Of a DNA stretch of 64,000 nucleotides, positions 1 to 10,640 are shown piece after piece. The DNA is from Prochlorococcus sp. AG-418-G18 (lineage in GTDB: Bacteria; Cyanobacteriota; Cyanobacteriia; PCC-6307; Cyanobiaceae). Location of the stretch: positions 1-64,000 of the forward strand of contig QCLX01000005.1 of the NCBI GenBank assembly GCA_003214215.1, in the 5' to 3' direction. Below the pieces are notes generated by a model. That model was not told the origin of the DNA and searched no databases. It saw nothing but the letters and a program-made list of their open reading frames with translations. Both the position numbers and the translations under genes were made by a program. Position 1 is the stretch's first letter, and every line of letters begins with the position of its first letter.

Positions 1-731
1 AAACTGTTCAAGAATACTTAAGAAGTAATATATGCCTTCTAGAAAAAATGATTGAAAGCAATTATGAAGACTCAAAATCAATTTCTAGAAGAATAAATGA
101 TATGAAAAATTGGCTACAAAAACCATCATTAATCCAACCAGATAGAAATGCTCAGTATGAAGAAATCGTTGAAATTGATTTAGCAAAAGTAACACAACCT
201 ATAGTTGCATGCCCTAATGATCCTGATAATGTAAAAGAAATGACTGATGTTGCAAATACAAATATTGACGAGGTTTTTATAGGTTCTTGCATGACAAATA
301 TTGGCCATTACAGAGCAGCTGCGAAAGTTCTTGAAGGTGTACAAAATTTAAAAGCTAAATTATGGATTTGTCCACCAACAAAAATGGATGAAGAAACTTT
401 AAAAGCTGAAGGTTACTACAAAATATTTGAAGATTGTGGAGCAAGATTAGAATTACCAGGATGTTCTTTATGTATGGGAAATCAAGCCAGAGTAGATGAA
501 GGATCTGTAGTTTTCTCTACTAGTACAAGGAATTTTGACAATAGACTGGGTAAAAACGCGCAAGTATTTTTAGGGAGTGCTGAATTAGCAGCAGTTTGTG
601 CACTTCTTGGAAAAATACCTGAAGTCGAAGAATATCAGGATATTACTAAAAATAAAATTAATCCGTATTCCGATGAACTTTATCGTTATCTTCAATTTGA
701 TGAAATACGCAATTTCAGCTTGTCAAAGTAA
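1..731 (+). CDS. acnB: Aconitate hydratase B, C-terminal part (5' end outside window)
   Basis: Frame stays open upstream of the listed ATG at 48 to the window edge (TVQEYLRSNICLLEKM...). Contains the AcnB-like segments EVFIGSCMTNIGHYRAAAKVL and LPGCSLCMGNQARV. Confidence 0.93.
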   Translation, partial: TVQEYLRSNICLLEKMIESNYEDSKSISRRINDMKNWLQKPSLIQPDRNAQYEEIVEIDLAKVTQPIVACPNDPDNVKEMTDVANTNIDEVFIGSCMTNIGHYRAAAKVLEGVQNLKAKLWICPPTKMDEETLKAEGYYKIFEDCGARLELPGCSLCMGNQARVDEGSVVFSTSTRNFDNRLGKNAQVFLGSAELAAVCALLGKIPEVEEYQDITKNKINPYSDELYRYLQFDEIRNFSLSK

Positions 732-740
732 TCATGAATT

Positions 741-2099
741 ATGCCAAACTTCATAAAAGAAAATATTCAAAAAACAAGTAATAAGTCTTCTCATAGCATC
801 AAAAAATTATTAAGACAAAGATCTCTCATAGTTGCAATTTCGCTCTTATTAACAGGTTTAGGAGCTTCAATTACAAGCATATTTTTTAAAACTGGAATCT
901 ATTTTATTAATAATTGGAGATTAGCACTTTTAGGCCAATTGCCATCTATTGCAGTATTACCAATTTTTGGAGCTTTAGGAGGAGCTATTGCAGGATATTT
1001 AATCAAAAATATTGCCCCTGCAGCAAAAGGTTCAGGTGTGAGTCAAATCATTGGTTTCTTAAGGCATAAAAAAGTGCCAATGAATTTAAAAGTAGGCTTA
1101 GTAAAGCTAATATCAGGAATTATCGCTATTGGTAGTGGATTCCCCTTGGGTCCAGAGGGTCCATCGGTTCAAATGGGAGGATCAGTTGCTTGGCAAATGG
1201 CCAAATGGCTCAAAGCCCCTACAGCTTTCAGAAGAGTAATAGTAGCAGCAGGTGGTGGTGCCGGAATAGCAGCAGTATTTAGCGCTCCATTAGGAGGGTT
1301 TGTTTATGCAATAGAAGAGTTATTAAACTCTGCTAGACCAGTAATATTGCTATTAGTAGTAATTACAACTTTCATTGCAGATTCATCTGCTGATATTATT
1401 CAAGCCTTGGGTTTAGATCCTAAAGCAGGAGGCTTTGATTTTAACCTCGGATTTTTGATTCAAAAAGAATATGACCCATCGGTTTTTTTCTTACCTATAG
1501 ATTTTATTTACCTAGTTTTACTAGGAATAATTATAGGGATCTTTGCAGAATTATACAGCAGATATGTTTTGTTAATGCAAGATCTTGGGAAAAAGTGGTA
1601 TAAGAATAAATTTGTTTTAAAAATGAGTATCTGTGGACTTATTTTAGGAAGTATCTATTCATTTTTACCCAGTACTTTTCATAATCTAGATGAATTGCAG
1701 AAAATAATAGCTGAACAAAATACAAGTATTGGAATTGCCTTTTTAGCAGTTTTAGTATTATTTATCACGACTGGTTTAGCAGCAGCATCTGGAGCTCCTG
1801 GAGGATTATTCTATCCAATGCTTACTTTAGGAGGTTCAATAGGACTAATAATGGGGAGCTGGGTAGAAATTGCAACAGGGCATGCACCAAGTACATACAT
1901 TTTTGCAGGAATGGGAGCTTTCGTAGCTGGGTGTTCGCGAACGCCAATAACGGCTATGTTTTTGGCTTTTGCATTAACAAAAAATTTATTAATAATGAAA
2001 CCTGTCTTAATAAGCTGCATTGCAAGCTTCTTGATAGCAAGAGCATTTAATGAAGAATCAATTTATGAAAGACAAATACAAATAGAATTAGAAGACTAA
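741..2099 (+). CDS. ClC-family chloride channel/transporter
   Basis: 452 aa polytopic protein with ClC motifs GSGFPLGPEGPSVQMGG and AAGGGAGIAAVFSAPLGGFVYAIEE. Confidence 0.93.
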   Translation: MPNFIKENIQKTSNKSSHSIKKLLRQRSLIVAISLLLTGLGASITSIFFKTGIYFINNWRLALLGQLPSIAVLPIFGALGGAIAGYLIKNIAPAAKGSGVSQIIGFLRHKKVPMNLKVGLVKLISGIIAIGSGFPLGPEGPSVQMGGSVAWQMAKWLKAPTAFRRVIVAAGGGAGIAAVFSAPLGGFVYAIEELLNSARPVILLLVVITTFIADSSADIIQALGLDPKAGGFDFNLGFLIQKEYDPSVFFLPIDFIYLVLLGIIIGIFAELYSRYVLLMQDLGKKWYKNKFVLKMSICGLILGSIYSFLPSTFHNLDELQKIIAEQNTSIGIAFLAVLVLFITTGLAAASGAPGGLFYPMLTLGGSIGLIMGSWVEIATGHAPSTYIFAGMGAFVAGCSRTPITAMFLAFALTKNLLIMKPVLISCIASFLIARAFNEESIYERQIQIELED

Positions 2100-2108
2100 G
2101 AAATTATT

Positions 2109-2963
2109 TCAATCAAAAACAGCAGTTTTGCTGTTATAAACAAATACTTGATGATTTAGGTGTAATCGAACCGCTCTTGCTAGAGCTACCCTTTCAATAT
2201 CTCTCCCTTTTCTAATCAAATCATCTACTTCATCCCTATGACTGACATTAACTGTGCATTGCTCTATTATCGGGCCTTCATCAAGATCTTCAGTAACATA
2301 GTGAGCTGTAGCACCAATTAATTTAACACCTCTCTTCCATGCTCGATGATATGGTTGCCCGCCCTTAAATGCAGGTAAGAAAGAATGATGAATATTGATT
2401 ATTGAAGAAAACTTTTTTAAAAAAGAGTCACTCAAAATTTGCATATATTTGGCTAATACAACAAGATCAATCTCATAGTCTTTAAGTAAACTTAAAAATT
2501 GCTCTTCAACAATAGATTTATCAATGTTAAAGGTGTCAATATGGACAAACTTTGCATTAAAGTCATTTGCAATATTTTCAAGATCAGAATGATTTGAAAT
2601 TATTAACGGCACTTTCATTTTGAGTTCACCATTTCTTACTCGCCAAAGTAGATCAATCAAACAATGATTTTGTTTACTAACGAAAATAGCGACATTTGGA
2701 ATTTCATCAGAATAATTTACGTTAAATTTTCCATTTACTTCATCCGCAATTTTTTCAAATTCTTTATAAATTTGATCTCTATTAAAAGATGCATTTTTAC
2801 TATTCCATTCAATGCGACTAAGAAACAAACCTGCATCTTGGTCTGTATGATGATCAGAATGTTTTATGTTACCACCGTAATTTGAAATCCAACTTGAAAG
2901 TAAACTTACAAGGCCAGGACGATCGGGACAAACAATTTTGAATATAATTGAAGGATGTTCCAA
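2109..2963 (-). CDS. purU: Formyltetrahydrofolate deformylase
   Basis: N-terminal ACT-like domain plus formyltransferase signature NIHHSFLPAFKGGQPYHRAWKRGVKLIGATAHYVTEDLDEGPIIEQ. Confidence 0.95.
   Translation of the reverse strand: MEHPSIIFKIVCPDRPGLVSLLSSWISNYGGNIKHSDHHTDQDAGLFLSRIEWNSKNASFNRDQIYKEFEKIADEVNGKFNVNYSDEIPNVAIFVSKQNHCLIDLLWRVRNGELKMKVPLIISNHSDLENIANDFNAKFVHIDTFNIDKSIVEEQFLSLLKDYEIDLVVLAKYMQILSDSFLKKFSSIINIHHSFLPAFKGGQPYHRAWKRGVKLIGATAHYVTEDLDEGPIIEQCTVNVSHRDEVDDLIRKGRDIERVALARAVRLHLNHQVFVYNSKTAVFD
2118..2135 (-). terminator. Possible Rho-independent terminator embedded in the 3' end of purU
   Basis: Perfect 7-bp stem AACAGCA/TGCTGTT with loop GTTT. On the minus strand the stem is followed by TTTTTGATTG. 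Confidence 0.4.
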
Positions 2964-3011
2964 AAAATCTTTAACTATTTAGTCAAATAAGCAAGTATTT
3001 CTAATATATCA

Positions 3012-4094
3012 ATGAAAAGCTTAAAAGAAAATTTTCAAAAAGTACACGTACTTGTCATTGGATCAGGAATTATAGGCAAATTTAACGCCTTAGAATTATC
3101 AGAATTGGGTTTTCAGATAACCATTATAGATCCAACTCAAGATAAAAATAGTAGCAACGCAGCTTTAGGCTTACTAATGGGAAATATATATCAAAAAAGG
3201 AAAGGTAGAAGTTGGACTCTAAGAAAACAAAGCTTAGAATTATGGCCAATATGGTTAAAACACCTGCAAGCATTTAATAATGAATTAAATATTGAAAAGC
3301 CATTAATTCAACTAACTACAAATGAAGAAACGTTTAAAAAATTAAAGAAATTTATTAATGAAAATAACGATCAAAACTTAAAAAGTTTAGAGGGAGACTC
3401 AATTATTATTGAAAATATAAATAAAGCTTTTCAAACAAGAAATATAAAAGGGATTATATCTAAGAAAGATGGAAGAATAAATGCTGGAACTTTGCTGAAG
3501 ACAATAGATACCTGTCTAAAAAATAAAAAAGTAAATTTTTTAAAAGACAAAGTAATAAAGATTAGAAAATTAAACACTCATTGGATTGCTACATCTAAAA
3601 CAAAAAAAGAAATCAAGTCTGACGTAATTATTTTATGTAATTCTCTTAATACGATTGATTTAATAGATAACCTATCTCACAACATCAAATTAAAACCTGT
3701 ATTAGGACAAGCAATAGAAATTAGTGTCAATGATGCAGAAGTTGATTTATTAGCACTACCAAAACACTTCAATATTAATGGCAAAAATATAATTCCCGTG
3801 TCAAAAAATAAACTTATTATTGGTTCAACTGATGAATACAGTACTAAACCAGAGGAAAATATATTCGAAAAACTTACAAATATTATTGATAAAAAACCAA
3901 ATTGGCTTGTCAAAGCTCATGTTCTAAAGCGATGGTCTGGAATAAGATCAAGACCTGATGGTGAGCCATCTCCGATAATGAAAAATTTGGGAGATGGACT
4001 AATTATATGTACAGGTTTTTATAAAAATGGGATTTTACTTGCGCCAGCTTGTTCTAAATGGGTTGCTAATGAAATTAAAAATTACTTTTCCTAA
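3012..4094 (+). CDS. FAD-dependent oxidoreductase (DadA/glycine oxidase-like)
   Basis: N-terminal Rossmann motif [23 protein letters not shown]-terminal [39 protein letters not shown]. Confidence 0.85.
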   Translation: MKSLKENFQKVHVLVIGSGIIGKFNALELSELGFQITIIDPTQDKNSSNAALGLLMGNIYQKRKGRSWTLRKQSLELWPIWLKHLQAFNNELNIEKPLIQLTTNEETFKKLKKFINENNDQNLKSLEGDSIIIENINKAFQTRNIKGIISKKDGRINAGTLLKTIDTCLKNKKVNFLKDKVIKIRKLNTHWIATSKTKKEIKSDVIILCNSLNTIDLIDNLSHNIKLKPVLGQAIEISVNDAEVDLLALPKHFNINGKNIIPVSKNKLIIGSTDEYSTKPEENIFEKLTNIIDKKPNWLVKAHVLKRWSGIRSRPDGEPSPIMKNLGDGLIICTGFYKNGILLAPACSKWVANEIKNYFS

Positions 4095-5998
4095 TCTTTT
4101 GATTCAGTGAAGTCTGCATCAATTACATCATCTCCGCCTTTATCATTTGATTTAGCCTGATCAGGGCCACTCGCTGAATCTGGCGCTGGAGGCTGATTAC
4201 CTGGTTGTTGATAAACAGATGAACCAACTGCATAGAGTTCTTGTTGAAGCTCTTCGAGGAGTTTTTTCATTGATTCATAATCATCTTTTGAGGTTGCCTC
4301 TTTTAATGCATTGCTTTTTTCTTCAACCTTGGACTTTGTGGCTTCATCAATTTTATCGCCCAATTCACCAAGTTGCTTTTCTGTCTGATAGACGAGTGTT
4401 TCAGCTTGGTTCTTTAGATCAATTTTTTCTCTTTTTTCCTTATCTGCTGATGCATTTGATTCTGCATCTTTCACCATTTTTTCAACCTCATTATCAGATA
4501 AAGTAGAAGCACCAGTGATAGAAATACTTTGCTCTTTACCACTTCCTTTATCTTTTGCTGTAACGCTAAGTATACCGTTTGCATCAATATCAAATGTCAC
4601 CTCAATTTGGGGAACACCTCGTGGTGCTGATGGAATACCATCCAATCTAAAAGTTCCCAAGCTTTTGTTGTCAGAAGCCATTTCTCTTTCACCCTGTAGA
4701 ACATGAATTTCTACATTTGTTTGGCCGTCCACAGCAGTTGAATATGTTTCAGATTTCTTCGTAGGAACCGTGGTATTTCGATTTATCATTTTTGTCATTA
4801 CTCCACCTAGAGTCTCTACACCTAAAGAAAGAGGAGTAACATCAAGCAACAATATATCTTTAACCTCTCCAGCTAAAACTCCTCCCTGAATTGCAGCACC
4901 AACAGCTACCACTTCATCAGGGTTTACAGTTTGATTTGGTTCTTTACCTATTATTTTTTTAACTAAATCTAAAACAGCAGGGATTCTAGATGAGCCTCCC
5001 ACCATTACAACCTCATCAATTTCACTTGTAGAAATTTTTGCATCACTTATAGCTCTCTCAACTGGAGTCTTGCATCTATCAATCAAAGAAGCTGCTAATT
5101 CCTCAAAGTTTGCTCTAGTTAAGTTCAAATCCAAATGTTTTGGCCCTTCAGGCGTCGCTGTAATGAAAGGTAAATTTATTTCACTTTGCGTAGCATTTGA
5201 AAGTTCGATTTTTGCTTTTTCTGCTGCTTCAGTCAATCTTTGCAAAGCTTGCTTATCTTGTCTAAGGTCAATTCCCTCGTTTGATTTAAAAGTATTAGCT
5301 AGATGATCTACGATGCATCTATCAAAATCGTCACCACCTAAATGTGTATCTCCAGATGTAGATAGAACTTCAGTAACTCCATCGCCAGCTTCAATAACTG
5401 AGACATCAAACGTCCCTCCACCTAAATCAAAGACAAGAATTTTTTCATTTTCTTTATCCAAACCATATGCTAAAGCTGCAGCAGTCGGCTCATTGACTAT
5501 TCTTAGAACTTCTAAACCAGCAATCTTCCCTGCGTCTTTAGTAGCCTGTCTTTGTGAGTCGTTAAAATAAGCTGGAACAGTAATTACAGCCTGTGTAACT
5601 TTTTCACCAAGGTATTTGCCAGCATCATCTGCTAACTTTCTTAAAACTTGAGAACTTACTTCTTCAGGAGAAAACTGCTTATCCAAAATAGGACACTTTA
5701 ATTTGACACTAGAGCCAGATTTTTCAACAGAATAACTAACCTCTTTAGATTCTTCATTAACTTCTTCGACTCTTCTACCAACAAAACGCTTTGCAGAATA
5801 AAAAGTATTTTCAGGATTCATAACAGCTTGTCTTTTTGCTATTTGTCCAACAAGCTGATCTTGATTTTTTGTATATGCAACAACTGATGGAGTAGTTCTG
5901 AAACCCTCAGCATTTGCTATTACAGTGGGTTTACCACCTTCCATAACAGCGACACAACTATTAGTTGTTCCTAAATCGATTCCTACAACCTTACCCAT
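4091..5998 (-). CDS. dnaK: Molecular chaperone DnaK (Hsp70)
   Basis: 635 aa; [49 protein letters not shown]; acidic C-terminus [13 protein letters not shown]. Confidence 0.98.
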   Translation of the reverse strand: MGKVVGIDLGTTNSCVAVMEGGKPTVIANAEGFRTTPSVVAYTKNQDQLVGQIAKRQAVMNPENTFYSAKRFVGRRVEEVNEESKEVSYSVEKSGSSVKLKCPILDKQFSPEEVSSQVLRKLADDAGKYLGEKVTQAVITVPAYFNDSQRQATKDAGKIAGLEVLRIVNEPTAAALAYGLDKENEKILVFDLGGGTFDVSVIEAGDGVTEVLSTSGDTHLGGDDFDRCIVDHLANTFKSNEGIDLRQDKQALQRLTEAAEKAKIELSNATQSEINLPFITATPEGPKHLDLNLTRANFEELAASLIDRCKTPVERAISDAKISTSEIDEVVMVGGSSRIPAVLDLVKKIIGKEPNQTVNPDEVVAVGAAIQGGVLAGEVKDILLLDVTPLSLGVETLGGVMTKMINRNTTVPTKKSETYSTAVDGQTNVEIHVLQGEREMASDNKSLGTFRLDGIPSAPRGVPQIEVTFDIDANGILSVTAKDKGSGKEQSISITGASTLSDNEVEKMVKDAESNASADKEKREKIDLKNQAETLVYQTEKQLGELGDKIDEATKSKVEEKSNALKEATSKDDYESMKKLLEELQQELYAVGSSVYQQPGNQPPAPDSASGPDQAKSNDKGGDDVIDADFTESKD

Positions 5999-6114
5999 GG
6001 GTAAATTCTTTTATTTAATATTCTCCATAATCGGTCATTGGCGTCATTATTGTTACTCAATGACGGGGTGTGGTTCCCGAACAGGTCGTTATTTTTAAAA
6101 AAAAATTTCTAAAA

Positions 6115-6975
6115 ATGATTTCAAGTAAAACATCTTTTATTGCATTAATCGGTAATCCAGTAAGCCATTCCATGTCACCGATTATGCAAAATGCTGCTCT
6201 TCAATATTTAGGCCTAGATTTAATTTATATTGCCATACCTTGCAAAGATGAAGATCTAGAATTAGTTCTGAATTCTTTAAAAAAAATAAATTGTAAAGGT
6301 TTAAATATTACGATTCCCCATAAAGAAAAAGTATTTAACCTCTGTAGTGAAATATCCCCTATTGCAAGCAAACTGAAAGCAATTAATACTCTAAAATTAA
6401 ATTCTGAAAAAGAATGGAGCGCAACTAATACAGATGTAGAAGGATTTATTTATCCGTTAAAAACATTAAGCTTAACAAAAAAGAAATCAATTGTTCTCGG
6501 CTCCGGGGGTGCAGCACGATCTGTTATTCAAGGATTAATAAACTTAAATCTTTCTAAGATTACTGTAATATCACGGAACAAATCATCTCTAGATGAGTTA
6601 ATACAAAATTTTGAAGATCAAATTGAAATTCAGGCTTTGTTAAATAATGAAAATGAAGTTCAAAATTTAATTGAAGAAGCAGATTTAGTTGTAAATACAA
6701 CACCAGTCGGAATGAAAACAACCAAACATGAAATGAATGTTTTGCCCTATGGGAAAAGTTTTTGGAGATCTCTTAACTCAAAAACAATTGTTTATGATTT
6801 AATCTACAATCCTGCTCCAACTCATCTATTAAAATTTAGCGCAAACAAAGGCTGCATGACTATCGATGGTTCGCAAATGCTTGTTGCTCAGGGATTGAAA
6901 TCATTATCATTTTGGACAAATGGCTTAGAAGTGCCTTTTCATATTATGAATGATGCACTCAAAAATTATCTTTAA
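6115..6975 (+). CDS. aroE: Shikimate dehydrogenase
   Basis: FIALIGNPVSHSMSPIMQNAA, GLNITIPHKEKV, VLGSGGAARSVI, VNTTPVGM. Start chosen at ATG 6115; the listed ORF extends further upstream from 6070. Confidence 0.94.
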   Translation: MISSKTSFIALIGNPVSHSMSPIMQNAALQYLGLDLIYIAIPCKDEDLELVLNSLKKINCKGLNITIPHKEKVFNLCSEISPIASKLKAINTLKLNSEKEWSATNTDVEGFIYPLKTLSLTKKKSIVLGSGGAARSVIQGLINLNLSKITVISRNKSSLDELIQNFEDQIEIQALLNNENEVQNLIEEADLVVNTTPVGMKTTKHEMNVLPYGKSFWRSLNSKTIVYDLIYNPAPTHLLKFSANKGCMTIDGSQMLVAQGLKSLSFWTNGLEVPFHIMNDALKNYL

Positions 6976-7068
6976 AAAAAATAATGCTAATTTTCAAGGA
7001 ACTGCACATCATGATGTATCGTTAAAGATGAACAGACGCTCATCAAATCAATTAATGAGCCAAAGACC

Positions 7069-7542
7069 TTGTCTGAAACTATGAATGATCAACAATCTTA
7101 TTACGAAACCATGTACATCCTCCGCCCAGACATTGCGGAAGATGAAGTAACAAATCACATTGACAAATACAATAAGTTGTTAGAAGAATTTGGCGGTATC
7201 ATCCTCGATAGTCAAATGAGAGGTAAGAGAAGATTAGCTTATCAAATAGCAAAAAATAGAGAAGGAATTTACGTCCAGCTAAGTCATCAAGGGGATGGGC
7301 AACATATTTTCAAAATTGAAAAAGCAATGAGACTAAGTGAAGATGTTATTAGATATATGACTGTTAAACAAGAAGGACCTTTACCAACCCCAAGACCTTC
7401 AAGTAAAAATTCAACTCAAACAGAGAATAAAGATAATACTGACACTAAAGATGAATCTAAGAAAAAAGAGCTAGTAGGTAGCCCTGAAACTTTAACTTCA
7501 GATAAAGAGAATATTGAAATTATAGAGAACAAAGAATCTTAG
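7069..7542 (+). CDS. rpsF: 30S ribosomal protein S6 with charged C-terminal extension
   Basis: [17 protein letters not shown]..., [22 protein letters not shown] starts at a non-ATG codon; ATG 7081 is an alternative start. Confidence 0.94.
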   Translation: MSETMNDQQSYYETMYILRPDIAEDEVTNHIDKYNKLLEEFGGIILDSQMRGKRRLAYQIAKNREGIYVQLSHQGDGQHIFKIEKAMRLSEDVIRYMTVKQEGPLPTPRPSSKNSTQTENKDNTDTKDESKKKELVGSPETLTSDKENIEIIENKES

Positions 7543-7547
7543 ATGTT

Positions 7548-8762
7548 CTAATCACTTATTTTTGAATTTAACTCAGCCCATATTTTATTAGACATACCCC
7601 ACATATAAATAAAACCCTCTGCTAAAGAATGATTAAAAACATCATCTTTGCTATAAGTTGCCAAATCTTCCCTGTAAAGTGAATTATTTTCCGACATTCT
7701 CCCAATTACTATTGCGTTCCCCTTATGAAGTCTAATCTTCACTCTTCCATTAACTGAAGTTTGAGTCGATGAAATAAATGCATCTAAACTATCTTTAAGA
7801 GGTCCAAACCAAAAACCTTGGTAGACTAATTGACCCCATTTTTTTTCTACTATTCCTTTAAAATCGACAACCTCAGGGCTTAATGTAATGCTCTCTAATT
7901 CTTTGTGAGCTTTGATTAAAAGTAATAGGCCAGGTGTTTCGTAAATCTCTCTGCTTTTAATTCCTACTACTCGATCTTCAATCATATCTATTCTTCCAAA
8001 ACCATGGGCACCTGAAAGATCATTTGCTTTTTGAATAATCTCTACTGGAGTTAAGAATTCATCATTAATTCCAACTGGGAAACCATTTTTAAAAACAATT
8101 TCTATATCTTGAGGATAATCAGGTGAATTAACAATTGATGATGTCATCGAAAATATTTCTTCAGGTGCTTCTTGCATTGGGTCTTCTAAAATTCCCGCTT
8201 CAATACTCCTACCAAGTAAGTTAACATCTATTGAGAATGGTGATTTTTTTGATACTGGTGCTGGAATACCAAATTTTTCTCCATACACTATTGCCTCTTC
8301 CCTACTCATATTCCACTCCCGTGCAGGAGTAATTATTTTCAAATCAGGGCCTAAAGCATTAATTGCTAAATCAAATCTAACTTGATCATTCCCTTTTCCA
8401 GTGCATCCATGAGCTACTGCATCAGCACTGATCTCTCGAGCAATATTTACGAGATTTTCTGCTATTAAAGGCCTTGCAAGCGCTGTAGATAAAGGATATT
8501 TATCTAAATATAATGCGTTGGCTCGAATAGCTGGAAAAGCATATTTCTCAACAAAACTATTAACTAAATTTCCAACAATTGATTGAGATGCACCAGAATT
8601 TAAAGCTTTCTGCCTAATAAGTTCTAAATCCTCACCTTGTCCAAGATCTGCCACAAAAGTAACAACTTCTGAAATTCCATATTCATTCTTTAAATATGGA
8701 ATACAAACGCTCGTGTCTACACCGCCAGAATACGCTAGTACAACTTTTTTTATCTGCTGCAT
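7548..8762 (-). CDS. argG: Argininosuccinate synthase
   Basis: [34 protein letters not shown]. Confidence 0.97.
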   Translation of the reverse strand: MQQIKKVVLAYSGGVDTSVCIPYLKNEYGISEVVTFVADLGQGEDLELIRQKALNSGASQSIVGNLVNSFVEKYAFPAIRANALYLDKYPLSTALARPLIAENLVNIAREISADAVAHGCTGKGNDQVRFDLAINALGPDLKIITPAREWNMSREEAIVYGEKFGIPAPVSKKSPFSIDVNLLGRSIEAGILEDPMQEAPEEIFSMTSSIVNSPDYPQDIEIVFKNGFPVGINDEFLTPVEIIQKANDLSGAHGFGRIDMIEDRVVGIKSREIYETPGLLLLIKAHKELESITLSPEVVDFKGIVEKKWGQLVYQGFWFGPLKDSLDAFISSTQTSVNGRVKIRLHKGNAIVIGRMSENNSLYREDLATYSKDDVFNHSLAEGFIYMWGMSNKIWAELNSKISD

Positions 8763-8798
8763 CTAAATTTGCTCCATAAATTTAAATTTTTGACGTAA

Positions 8799-8993
8799 TT
8801 AAGAATTTGAAAATTTATTAAAAACTAATATTATTGTAACTAAAAGAGCTGGTCCAAAAACTAGTAACAAGAGCAGAAAGTTATTAATTATTAAAACATT
8901 TGAATTTAAGCATCCAATAAGTTTAAATAATCCAGACAGCAACAATGAAATTAGCCAAATAAAAAAGTATTTTAGATTTGCTTTATCAAACAA
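8799..8993 (-). CDS. Small hydrophobic membrane protein, unknown function
   Basis: 64 aa ORF with two predicted hydrophobic spans, sitting between argG and the DUF3134 gene without a competing ORF. Confidence 0.55.
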   Translation of the reverse strand: MFDKANLKYFFIWLISLLLSGLFKLIGCLNSNVLIINNFLLLLLVFGPALLVTIILVFNKFSNS

Positions 8994-9046
8994 AGTTTTT
9001 CGTGGGCATCATTATGTATTATCTTATATATAGAACATAACCTTTA

Positions 9047-9325
9047 ATGGACTCAAATAAACTAAAACTTAGATTAGACGATATTTCTGAAGTCAACCCT
9101 GCTTTAACTTGCTACCACAGAGATGATCCAGCTCCTGTTTTGCCGTTAAGAGATGAACCTGATCTACTATCTTGGCTTGAGACTACAGGAAGACTTGTTG
9201 CAGAAAATGAAGGAGATTCACAAGAAATTAGTACTATAGAAGAAGAAGAACTTTCAGCACTCATGGGAGAAAAAGAAGATTATAAGACTGAAGAAGACTC
9301 TTCAGAAGATGATTGGGAAGATTAA
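9047..9325 (+). CDS. DUF3134-like conserved cyanobacterial protein
   Basis: NPALTCYHRDDPAPVLPLRDEPDLLSWLETTGRLV resembles the DUF3134 family; acidic C-terminus. Confidence 0.75.
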   Translation: MDSNKLKLRLDDISEVNPALTCYHRDDPAPVLPLRDEPDLLSWLETTGRLVAENEGDSQEISTIEEEELSALMGEKEDYKTEEDSSEDDWED

Positions 9326-10384
9326 AAAGTTTAACTTTAAATCGTTATTAATATTAAATACTTTTGCTTTAATAGTAACCTCCTATTTTTTAATAATTTT
9401 ATTCTTATAGGAGTTTTTACATCATTTTTTTTTATTTCTTTATTCACAACAAAGAATGGTTTAAAAATAATCAGAAAATTAAATTTACTTCAAAATATTA
9501 GAACTGAAGGTCCTGCTAATCACTATAAAAAAAGGGATACCCCAACAATGGGTGGGATTTTTATGATGGTCCCTTTTTTAATTTTTCTTTTGATAATAAC
9601 AATAAATTTAGGTTCTTTAAAATTATTTCTACTATTAATGACTATTTCTGGTTTCTTTATTACAGGGTTTTTAGATGATTATTTAAGTATTAAAAACAAA
9701 AAAAATACAGGGTTAAAAACTAAAGAAAAATTTATTCTACAAAGTATCATATCAATAATTTTTATATCATTAGCCTATGAAAAAAATTTATTAAATCCGC
9801 TAATATCAGTCTCTGACTCTTGGGGAATAGATATGAATATTTTCATATTGCCAATTTCTTTTTTAGTACTTGTTGGCATCAGTAATTCAGTAAATTTAAC
9901 CGATGGACTAGATGGTTTAGCAGCTGGATGCAGCGGGATTGTTTTTTATGGATTAGGAACAGAAATATTAATGAAAGAACAGCAAGAACTTTTTGTTTTT
10001 AGTATCCTTTGTTATTCAATGTCTGGGATATGCTTAGGATTTCTCAAATACAATAGTTATCCTGCAAAAATATTTATGGGTGACACAGGATCTCTAAGTA
10101 TTGGAGCACTTCTGGGTTCTATAGCGTTATTAACTGATAGTGTCTTTACCTTATCTATTTTCTCAGGAATATTTATTATTGAATCATTATCAGTGATGAT
10201 TCAAGTAGGTTTTTTTAAAATTACAAAAAAATTATTTCATAATGGAAAACGAATATTTTTAATGGCACCACTACACCACCATTTTGAACTTCAAGGATTA
10301 AAGGAACAAAAAATAGTTGAAAATTTTTGGAAAATCAACATTTTACTTATAATTTTAGGTATAGTTTTAAAAATCAATCTTTAA
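9309..10384 (+). CDS. mraY: Phospho-N-acetylmuramoyl-pentapeptide-transferase, interrupted by an apparent -1 frameshift at 9386-9392
   Basis: Distal frame encodes RTEGPANHYKKRDTPTMGGIFM, NLTDGLDGLA, KIFMGDTGSLSIGALLG, APLHHHFELQG. Its N-terminus lies in a different frame from ATG 9309: MIGKIKKFNFKSLLILNTFALIVTSYFL, which then stops at TAG 9408-9410. A -1 shift joins them into about 358 aa. Confidence 0.85.
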
Positions 10385-10394
10385 AAAATTTGTT

Positions 10395-10640
10395 ATGAGT
10401 TTTTTTACATGGAAAGATAATGGATTAACAAGTGACTGCTCAAGTCTTGATGCAATGGCATCAAGATTCGAAGAAACTGCTAACTTAATGAAAAAACTAT
10501 CTAAGAAAGGTTTCAAACTTAAGAAAACTCATAACAATCAGCTAATTCTTCACCCTGATCCTAAAGTGTTTGATCAATGGGGTTTTATTAGTGAAGAGCT
10601 TCCTTTTAAACAACTCTGTTTAATTTCAGATGAAGAATGA
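10395..10640 (+). CDS. Conserved hypothetical protein (81 aa)
   Basis: ORF starting with ATG 10 nt after mraY, with plausible globular composition. Confidence 0.6.
   Translation: MSFFTWKDNGLTSDCSSLDAMASRFEETANLMKKLSKKGFKLKKTHNNQLILHPDPKVFDQWGFISEELPFKQLCLISDEE

Noticed and set aside
4219-5570. Plus-strand ORFs at 4219-4506, 4515-4706, 5070-5306 and 5313-5570
   Set aside because: Antisense to the well-supported dnaK gene; no recognisable protein motifs, typical shadow ORFs.
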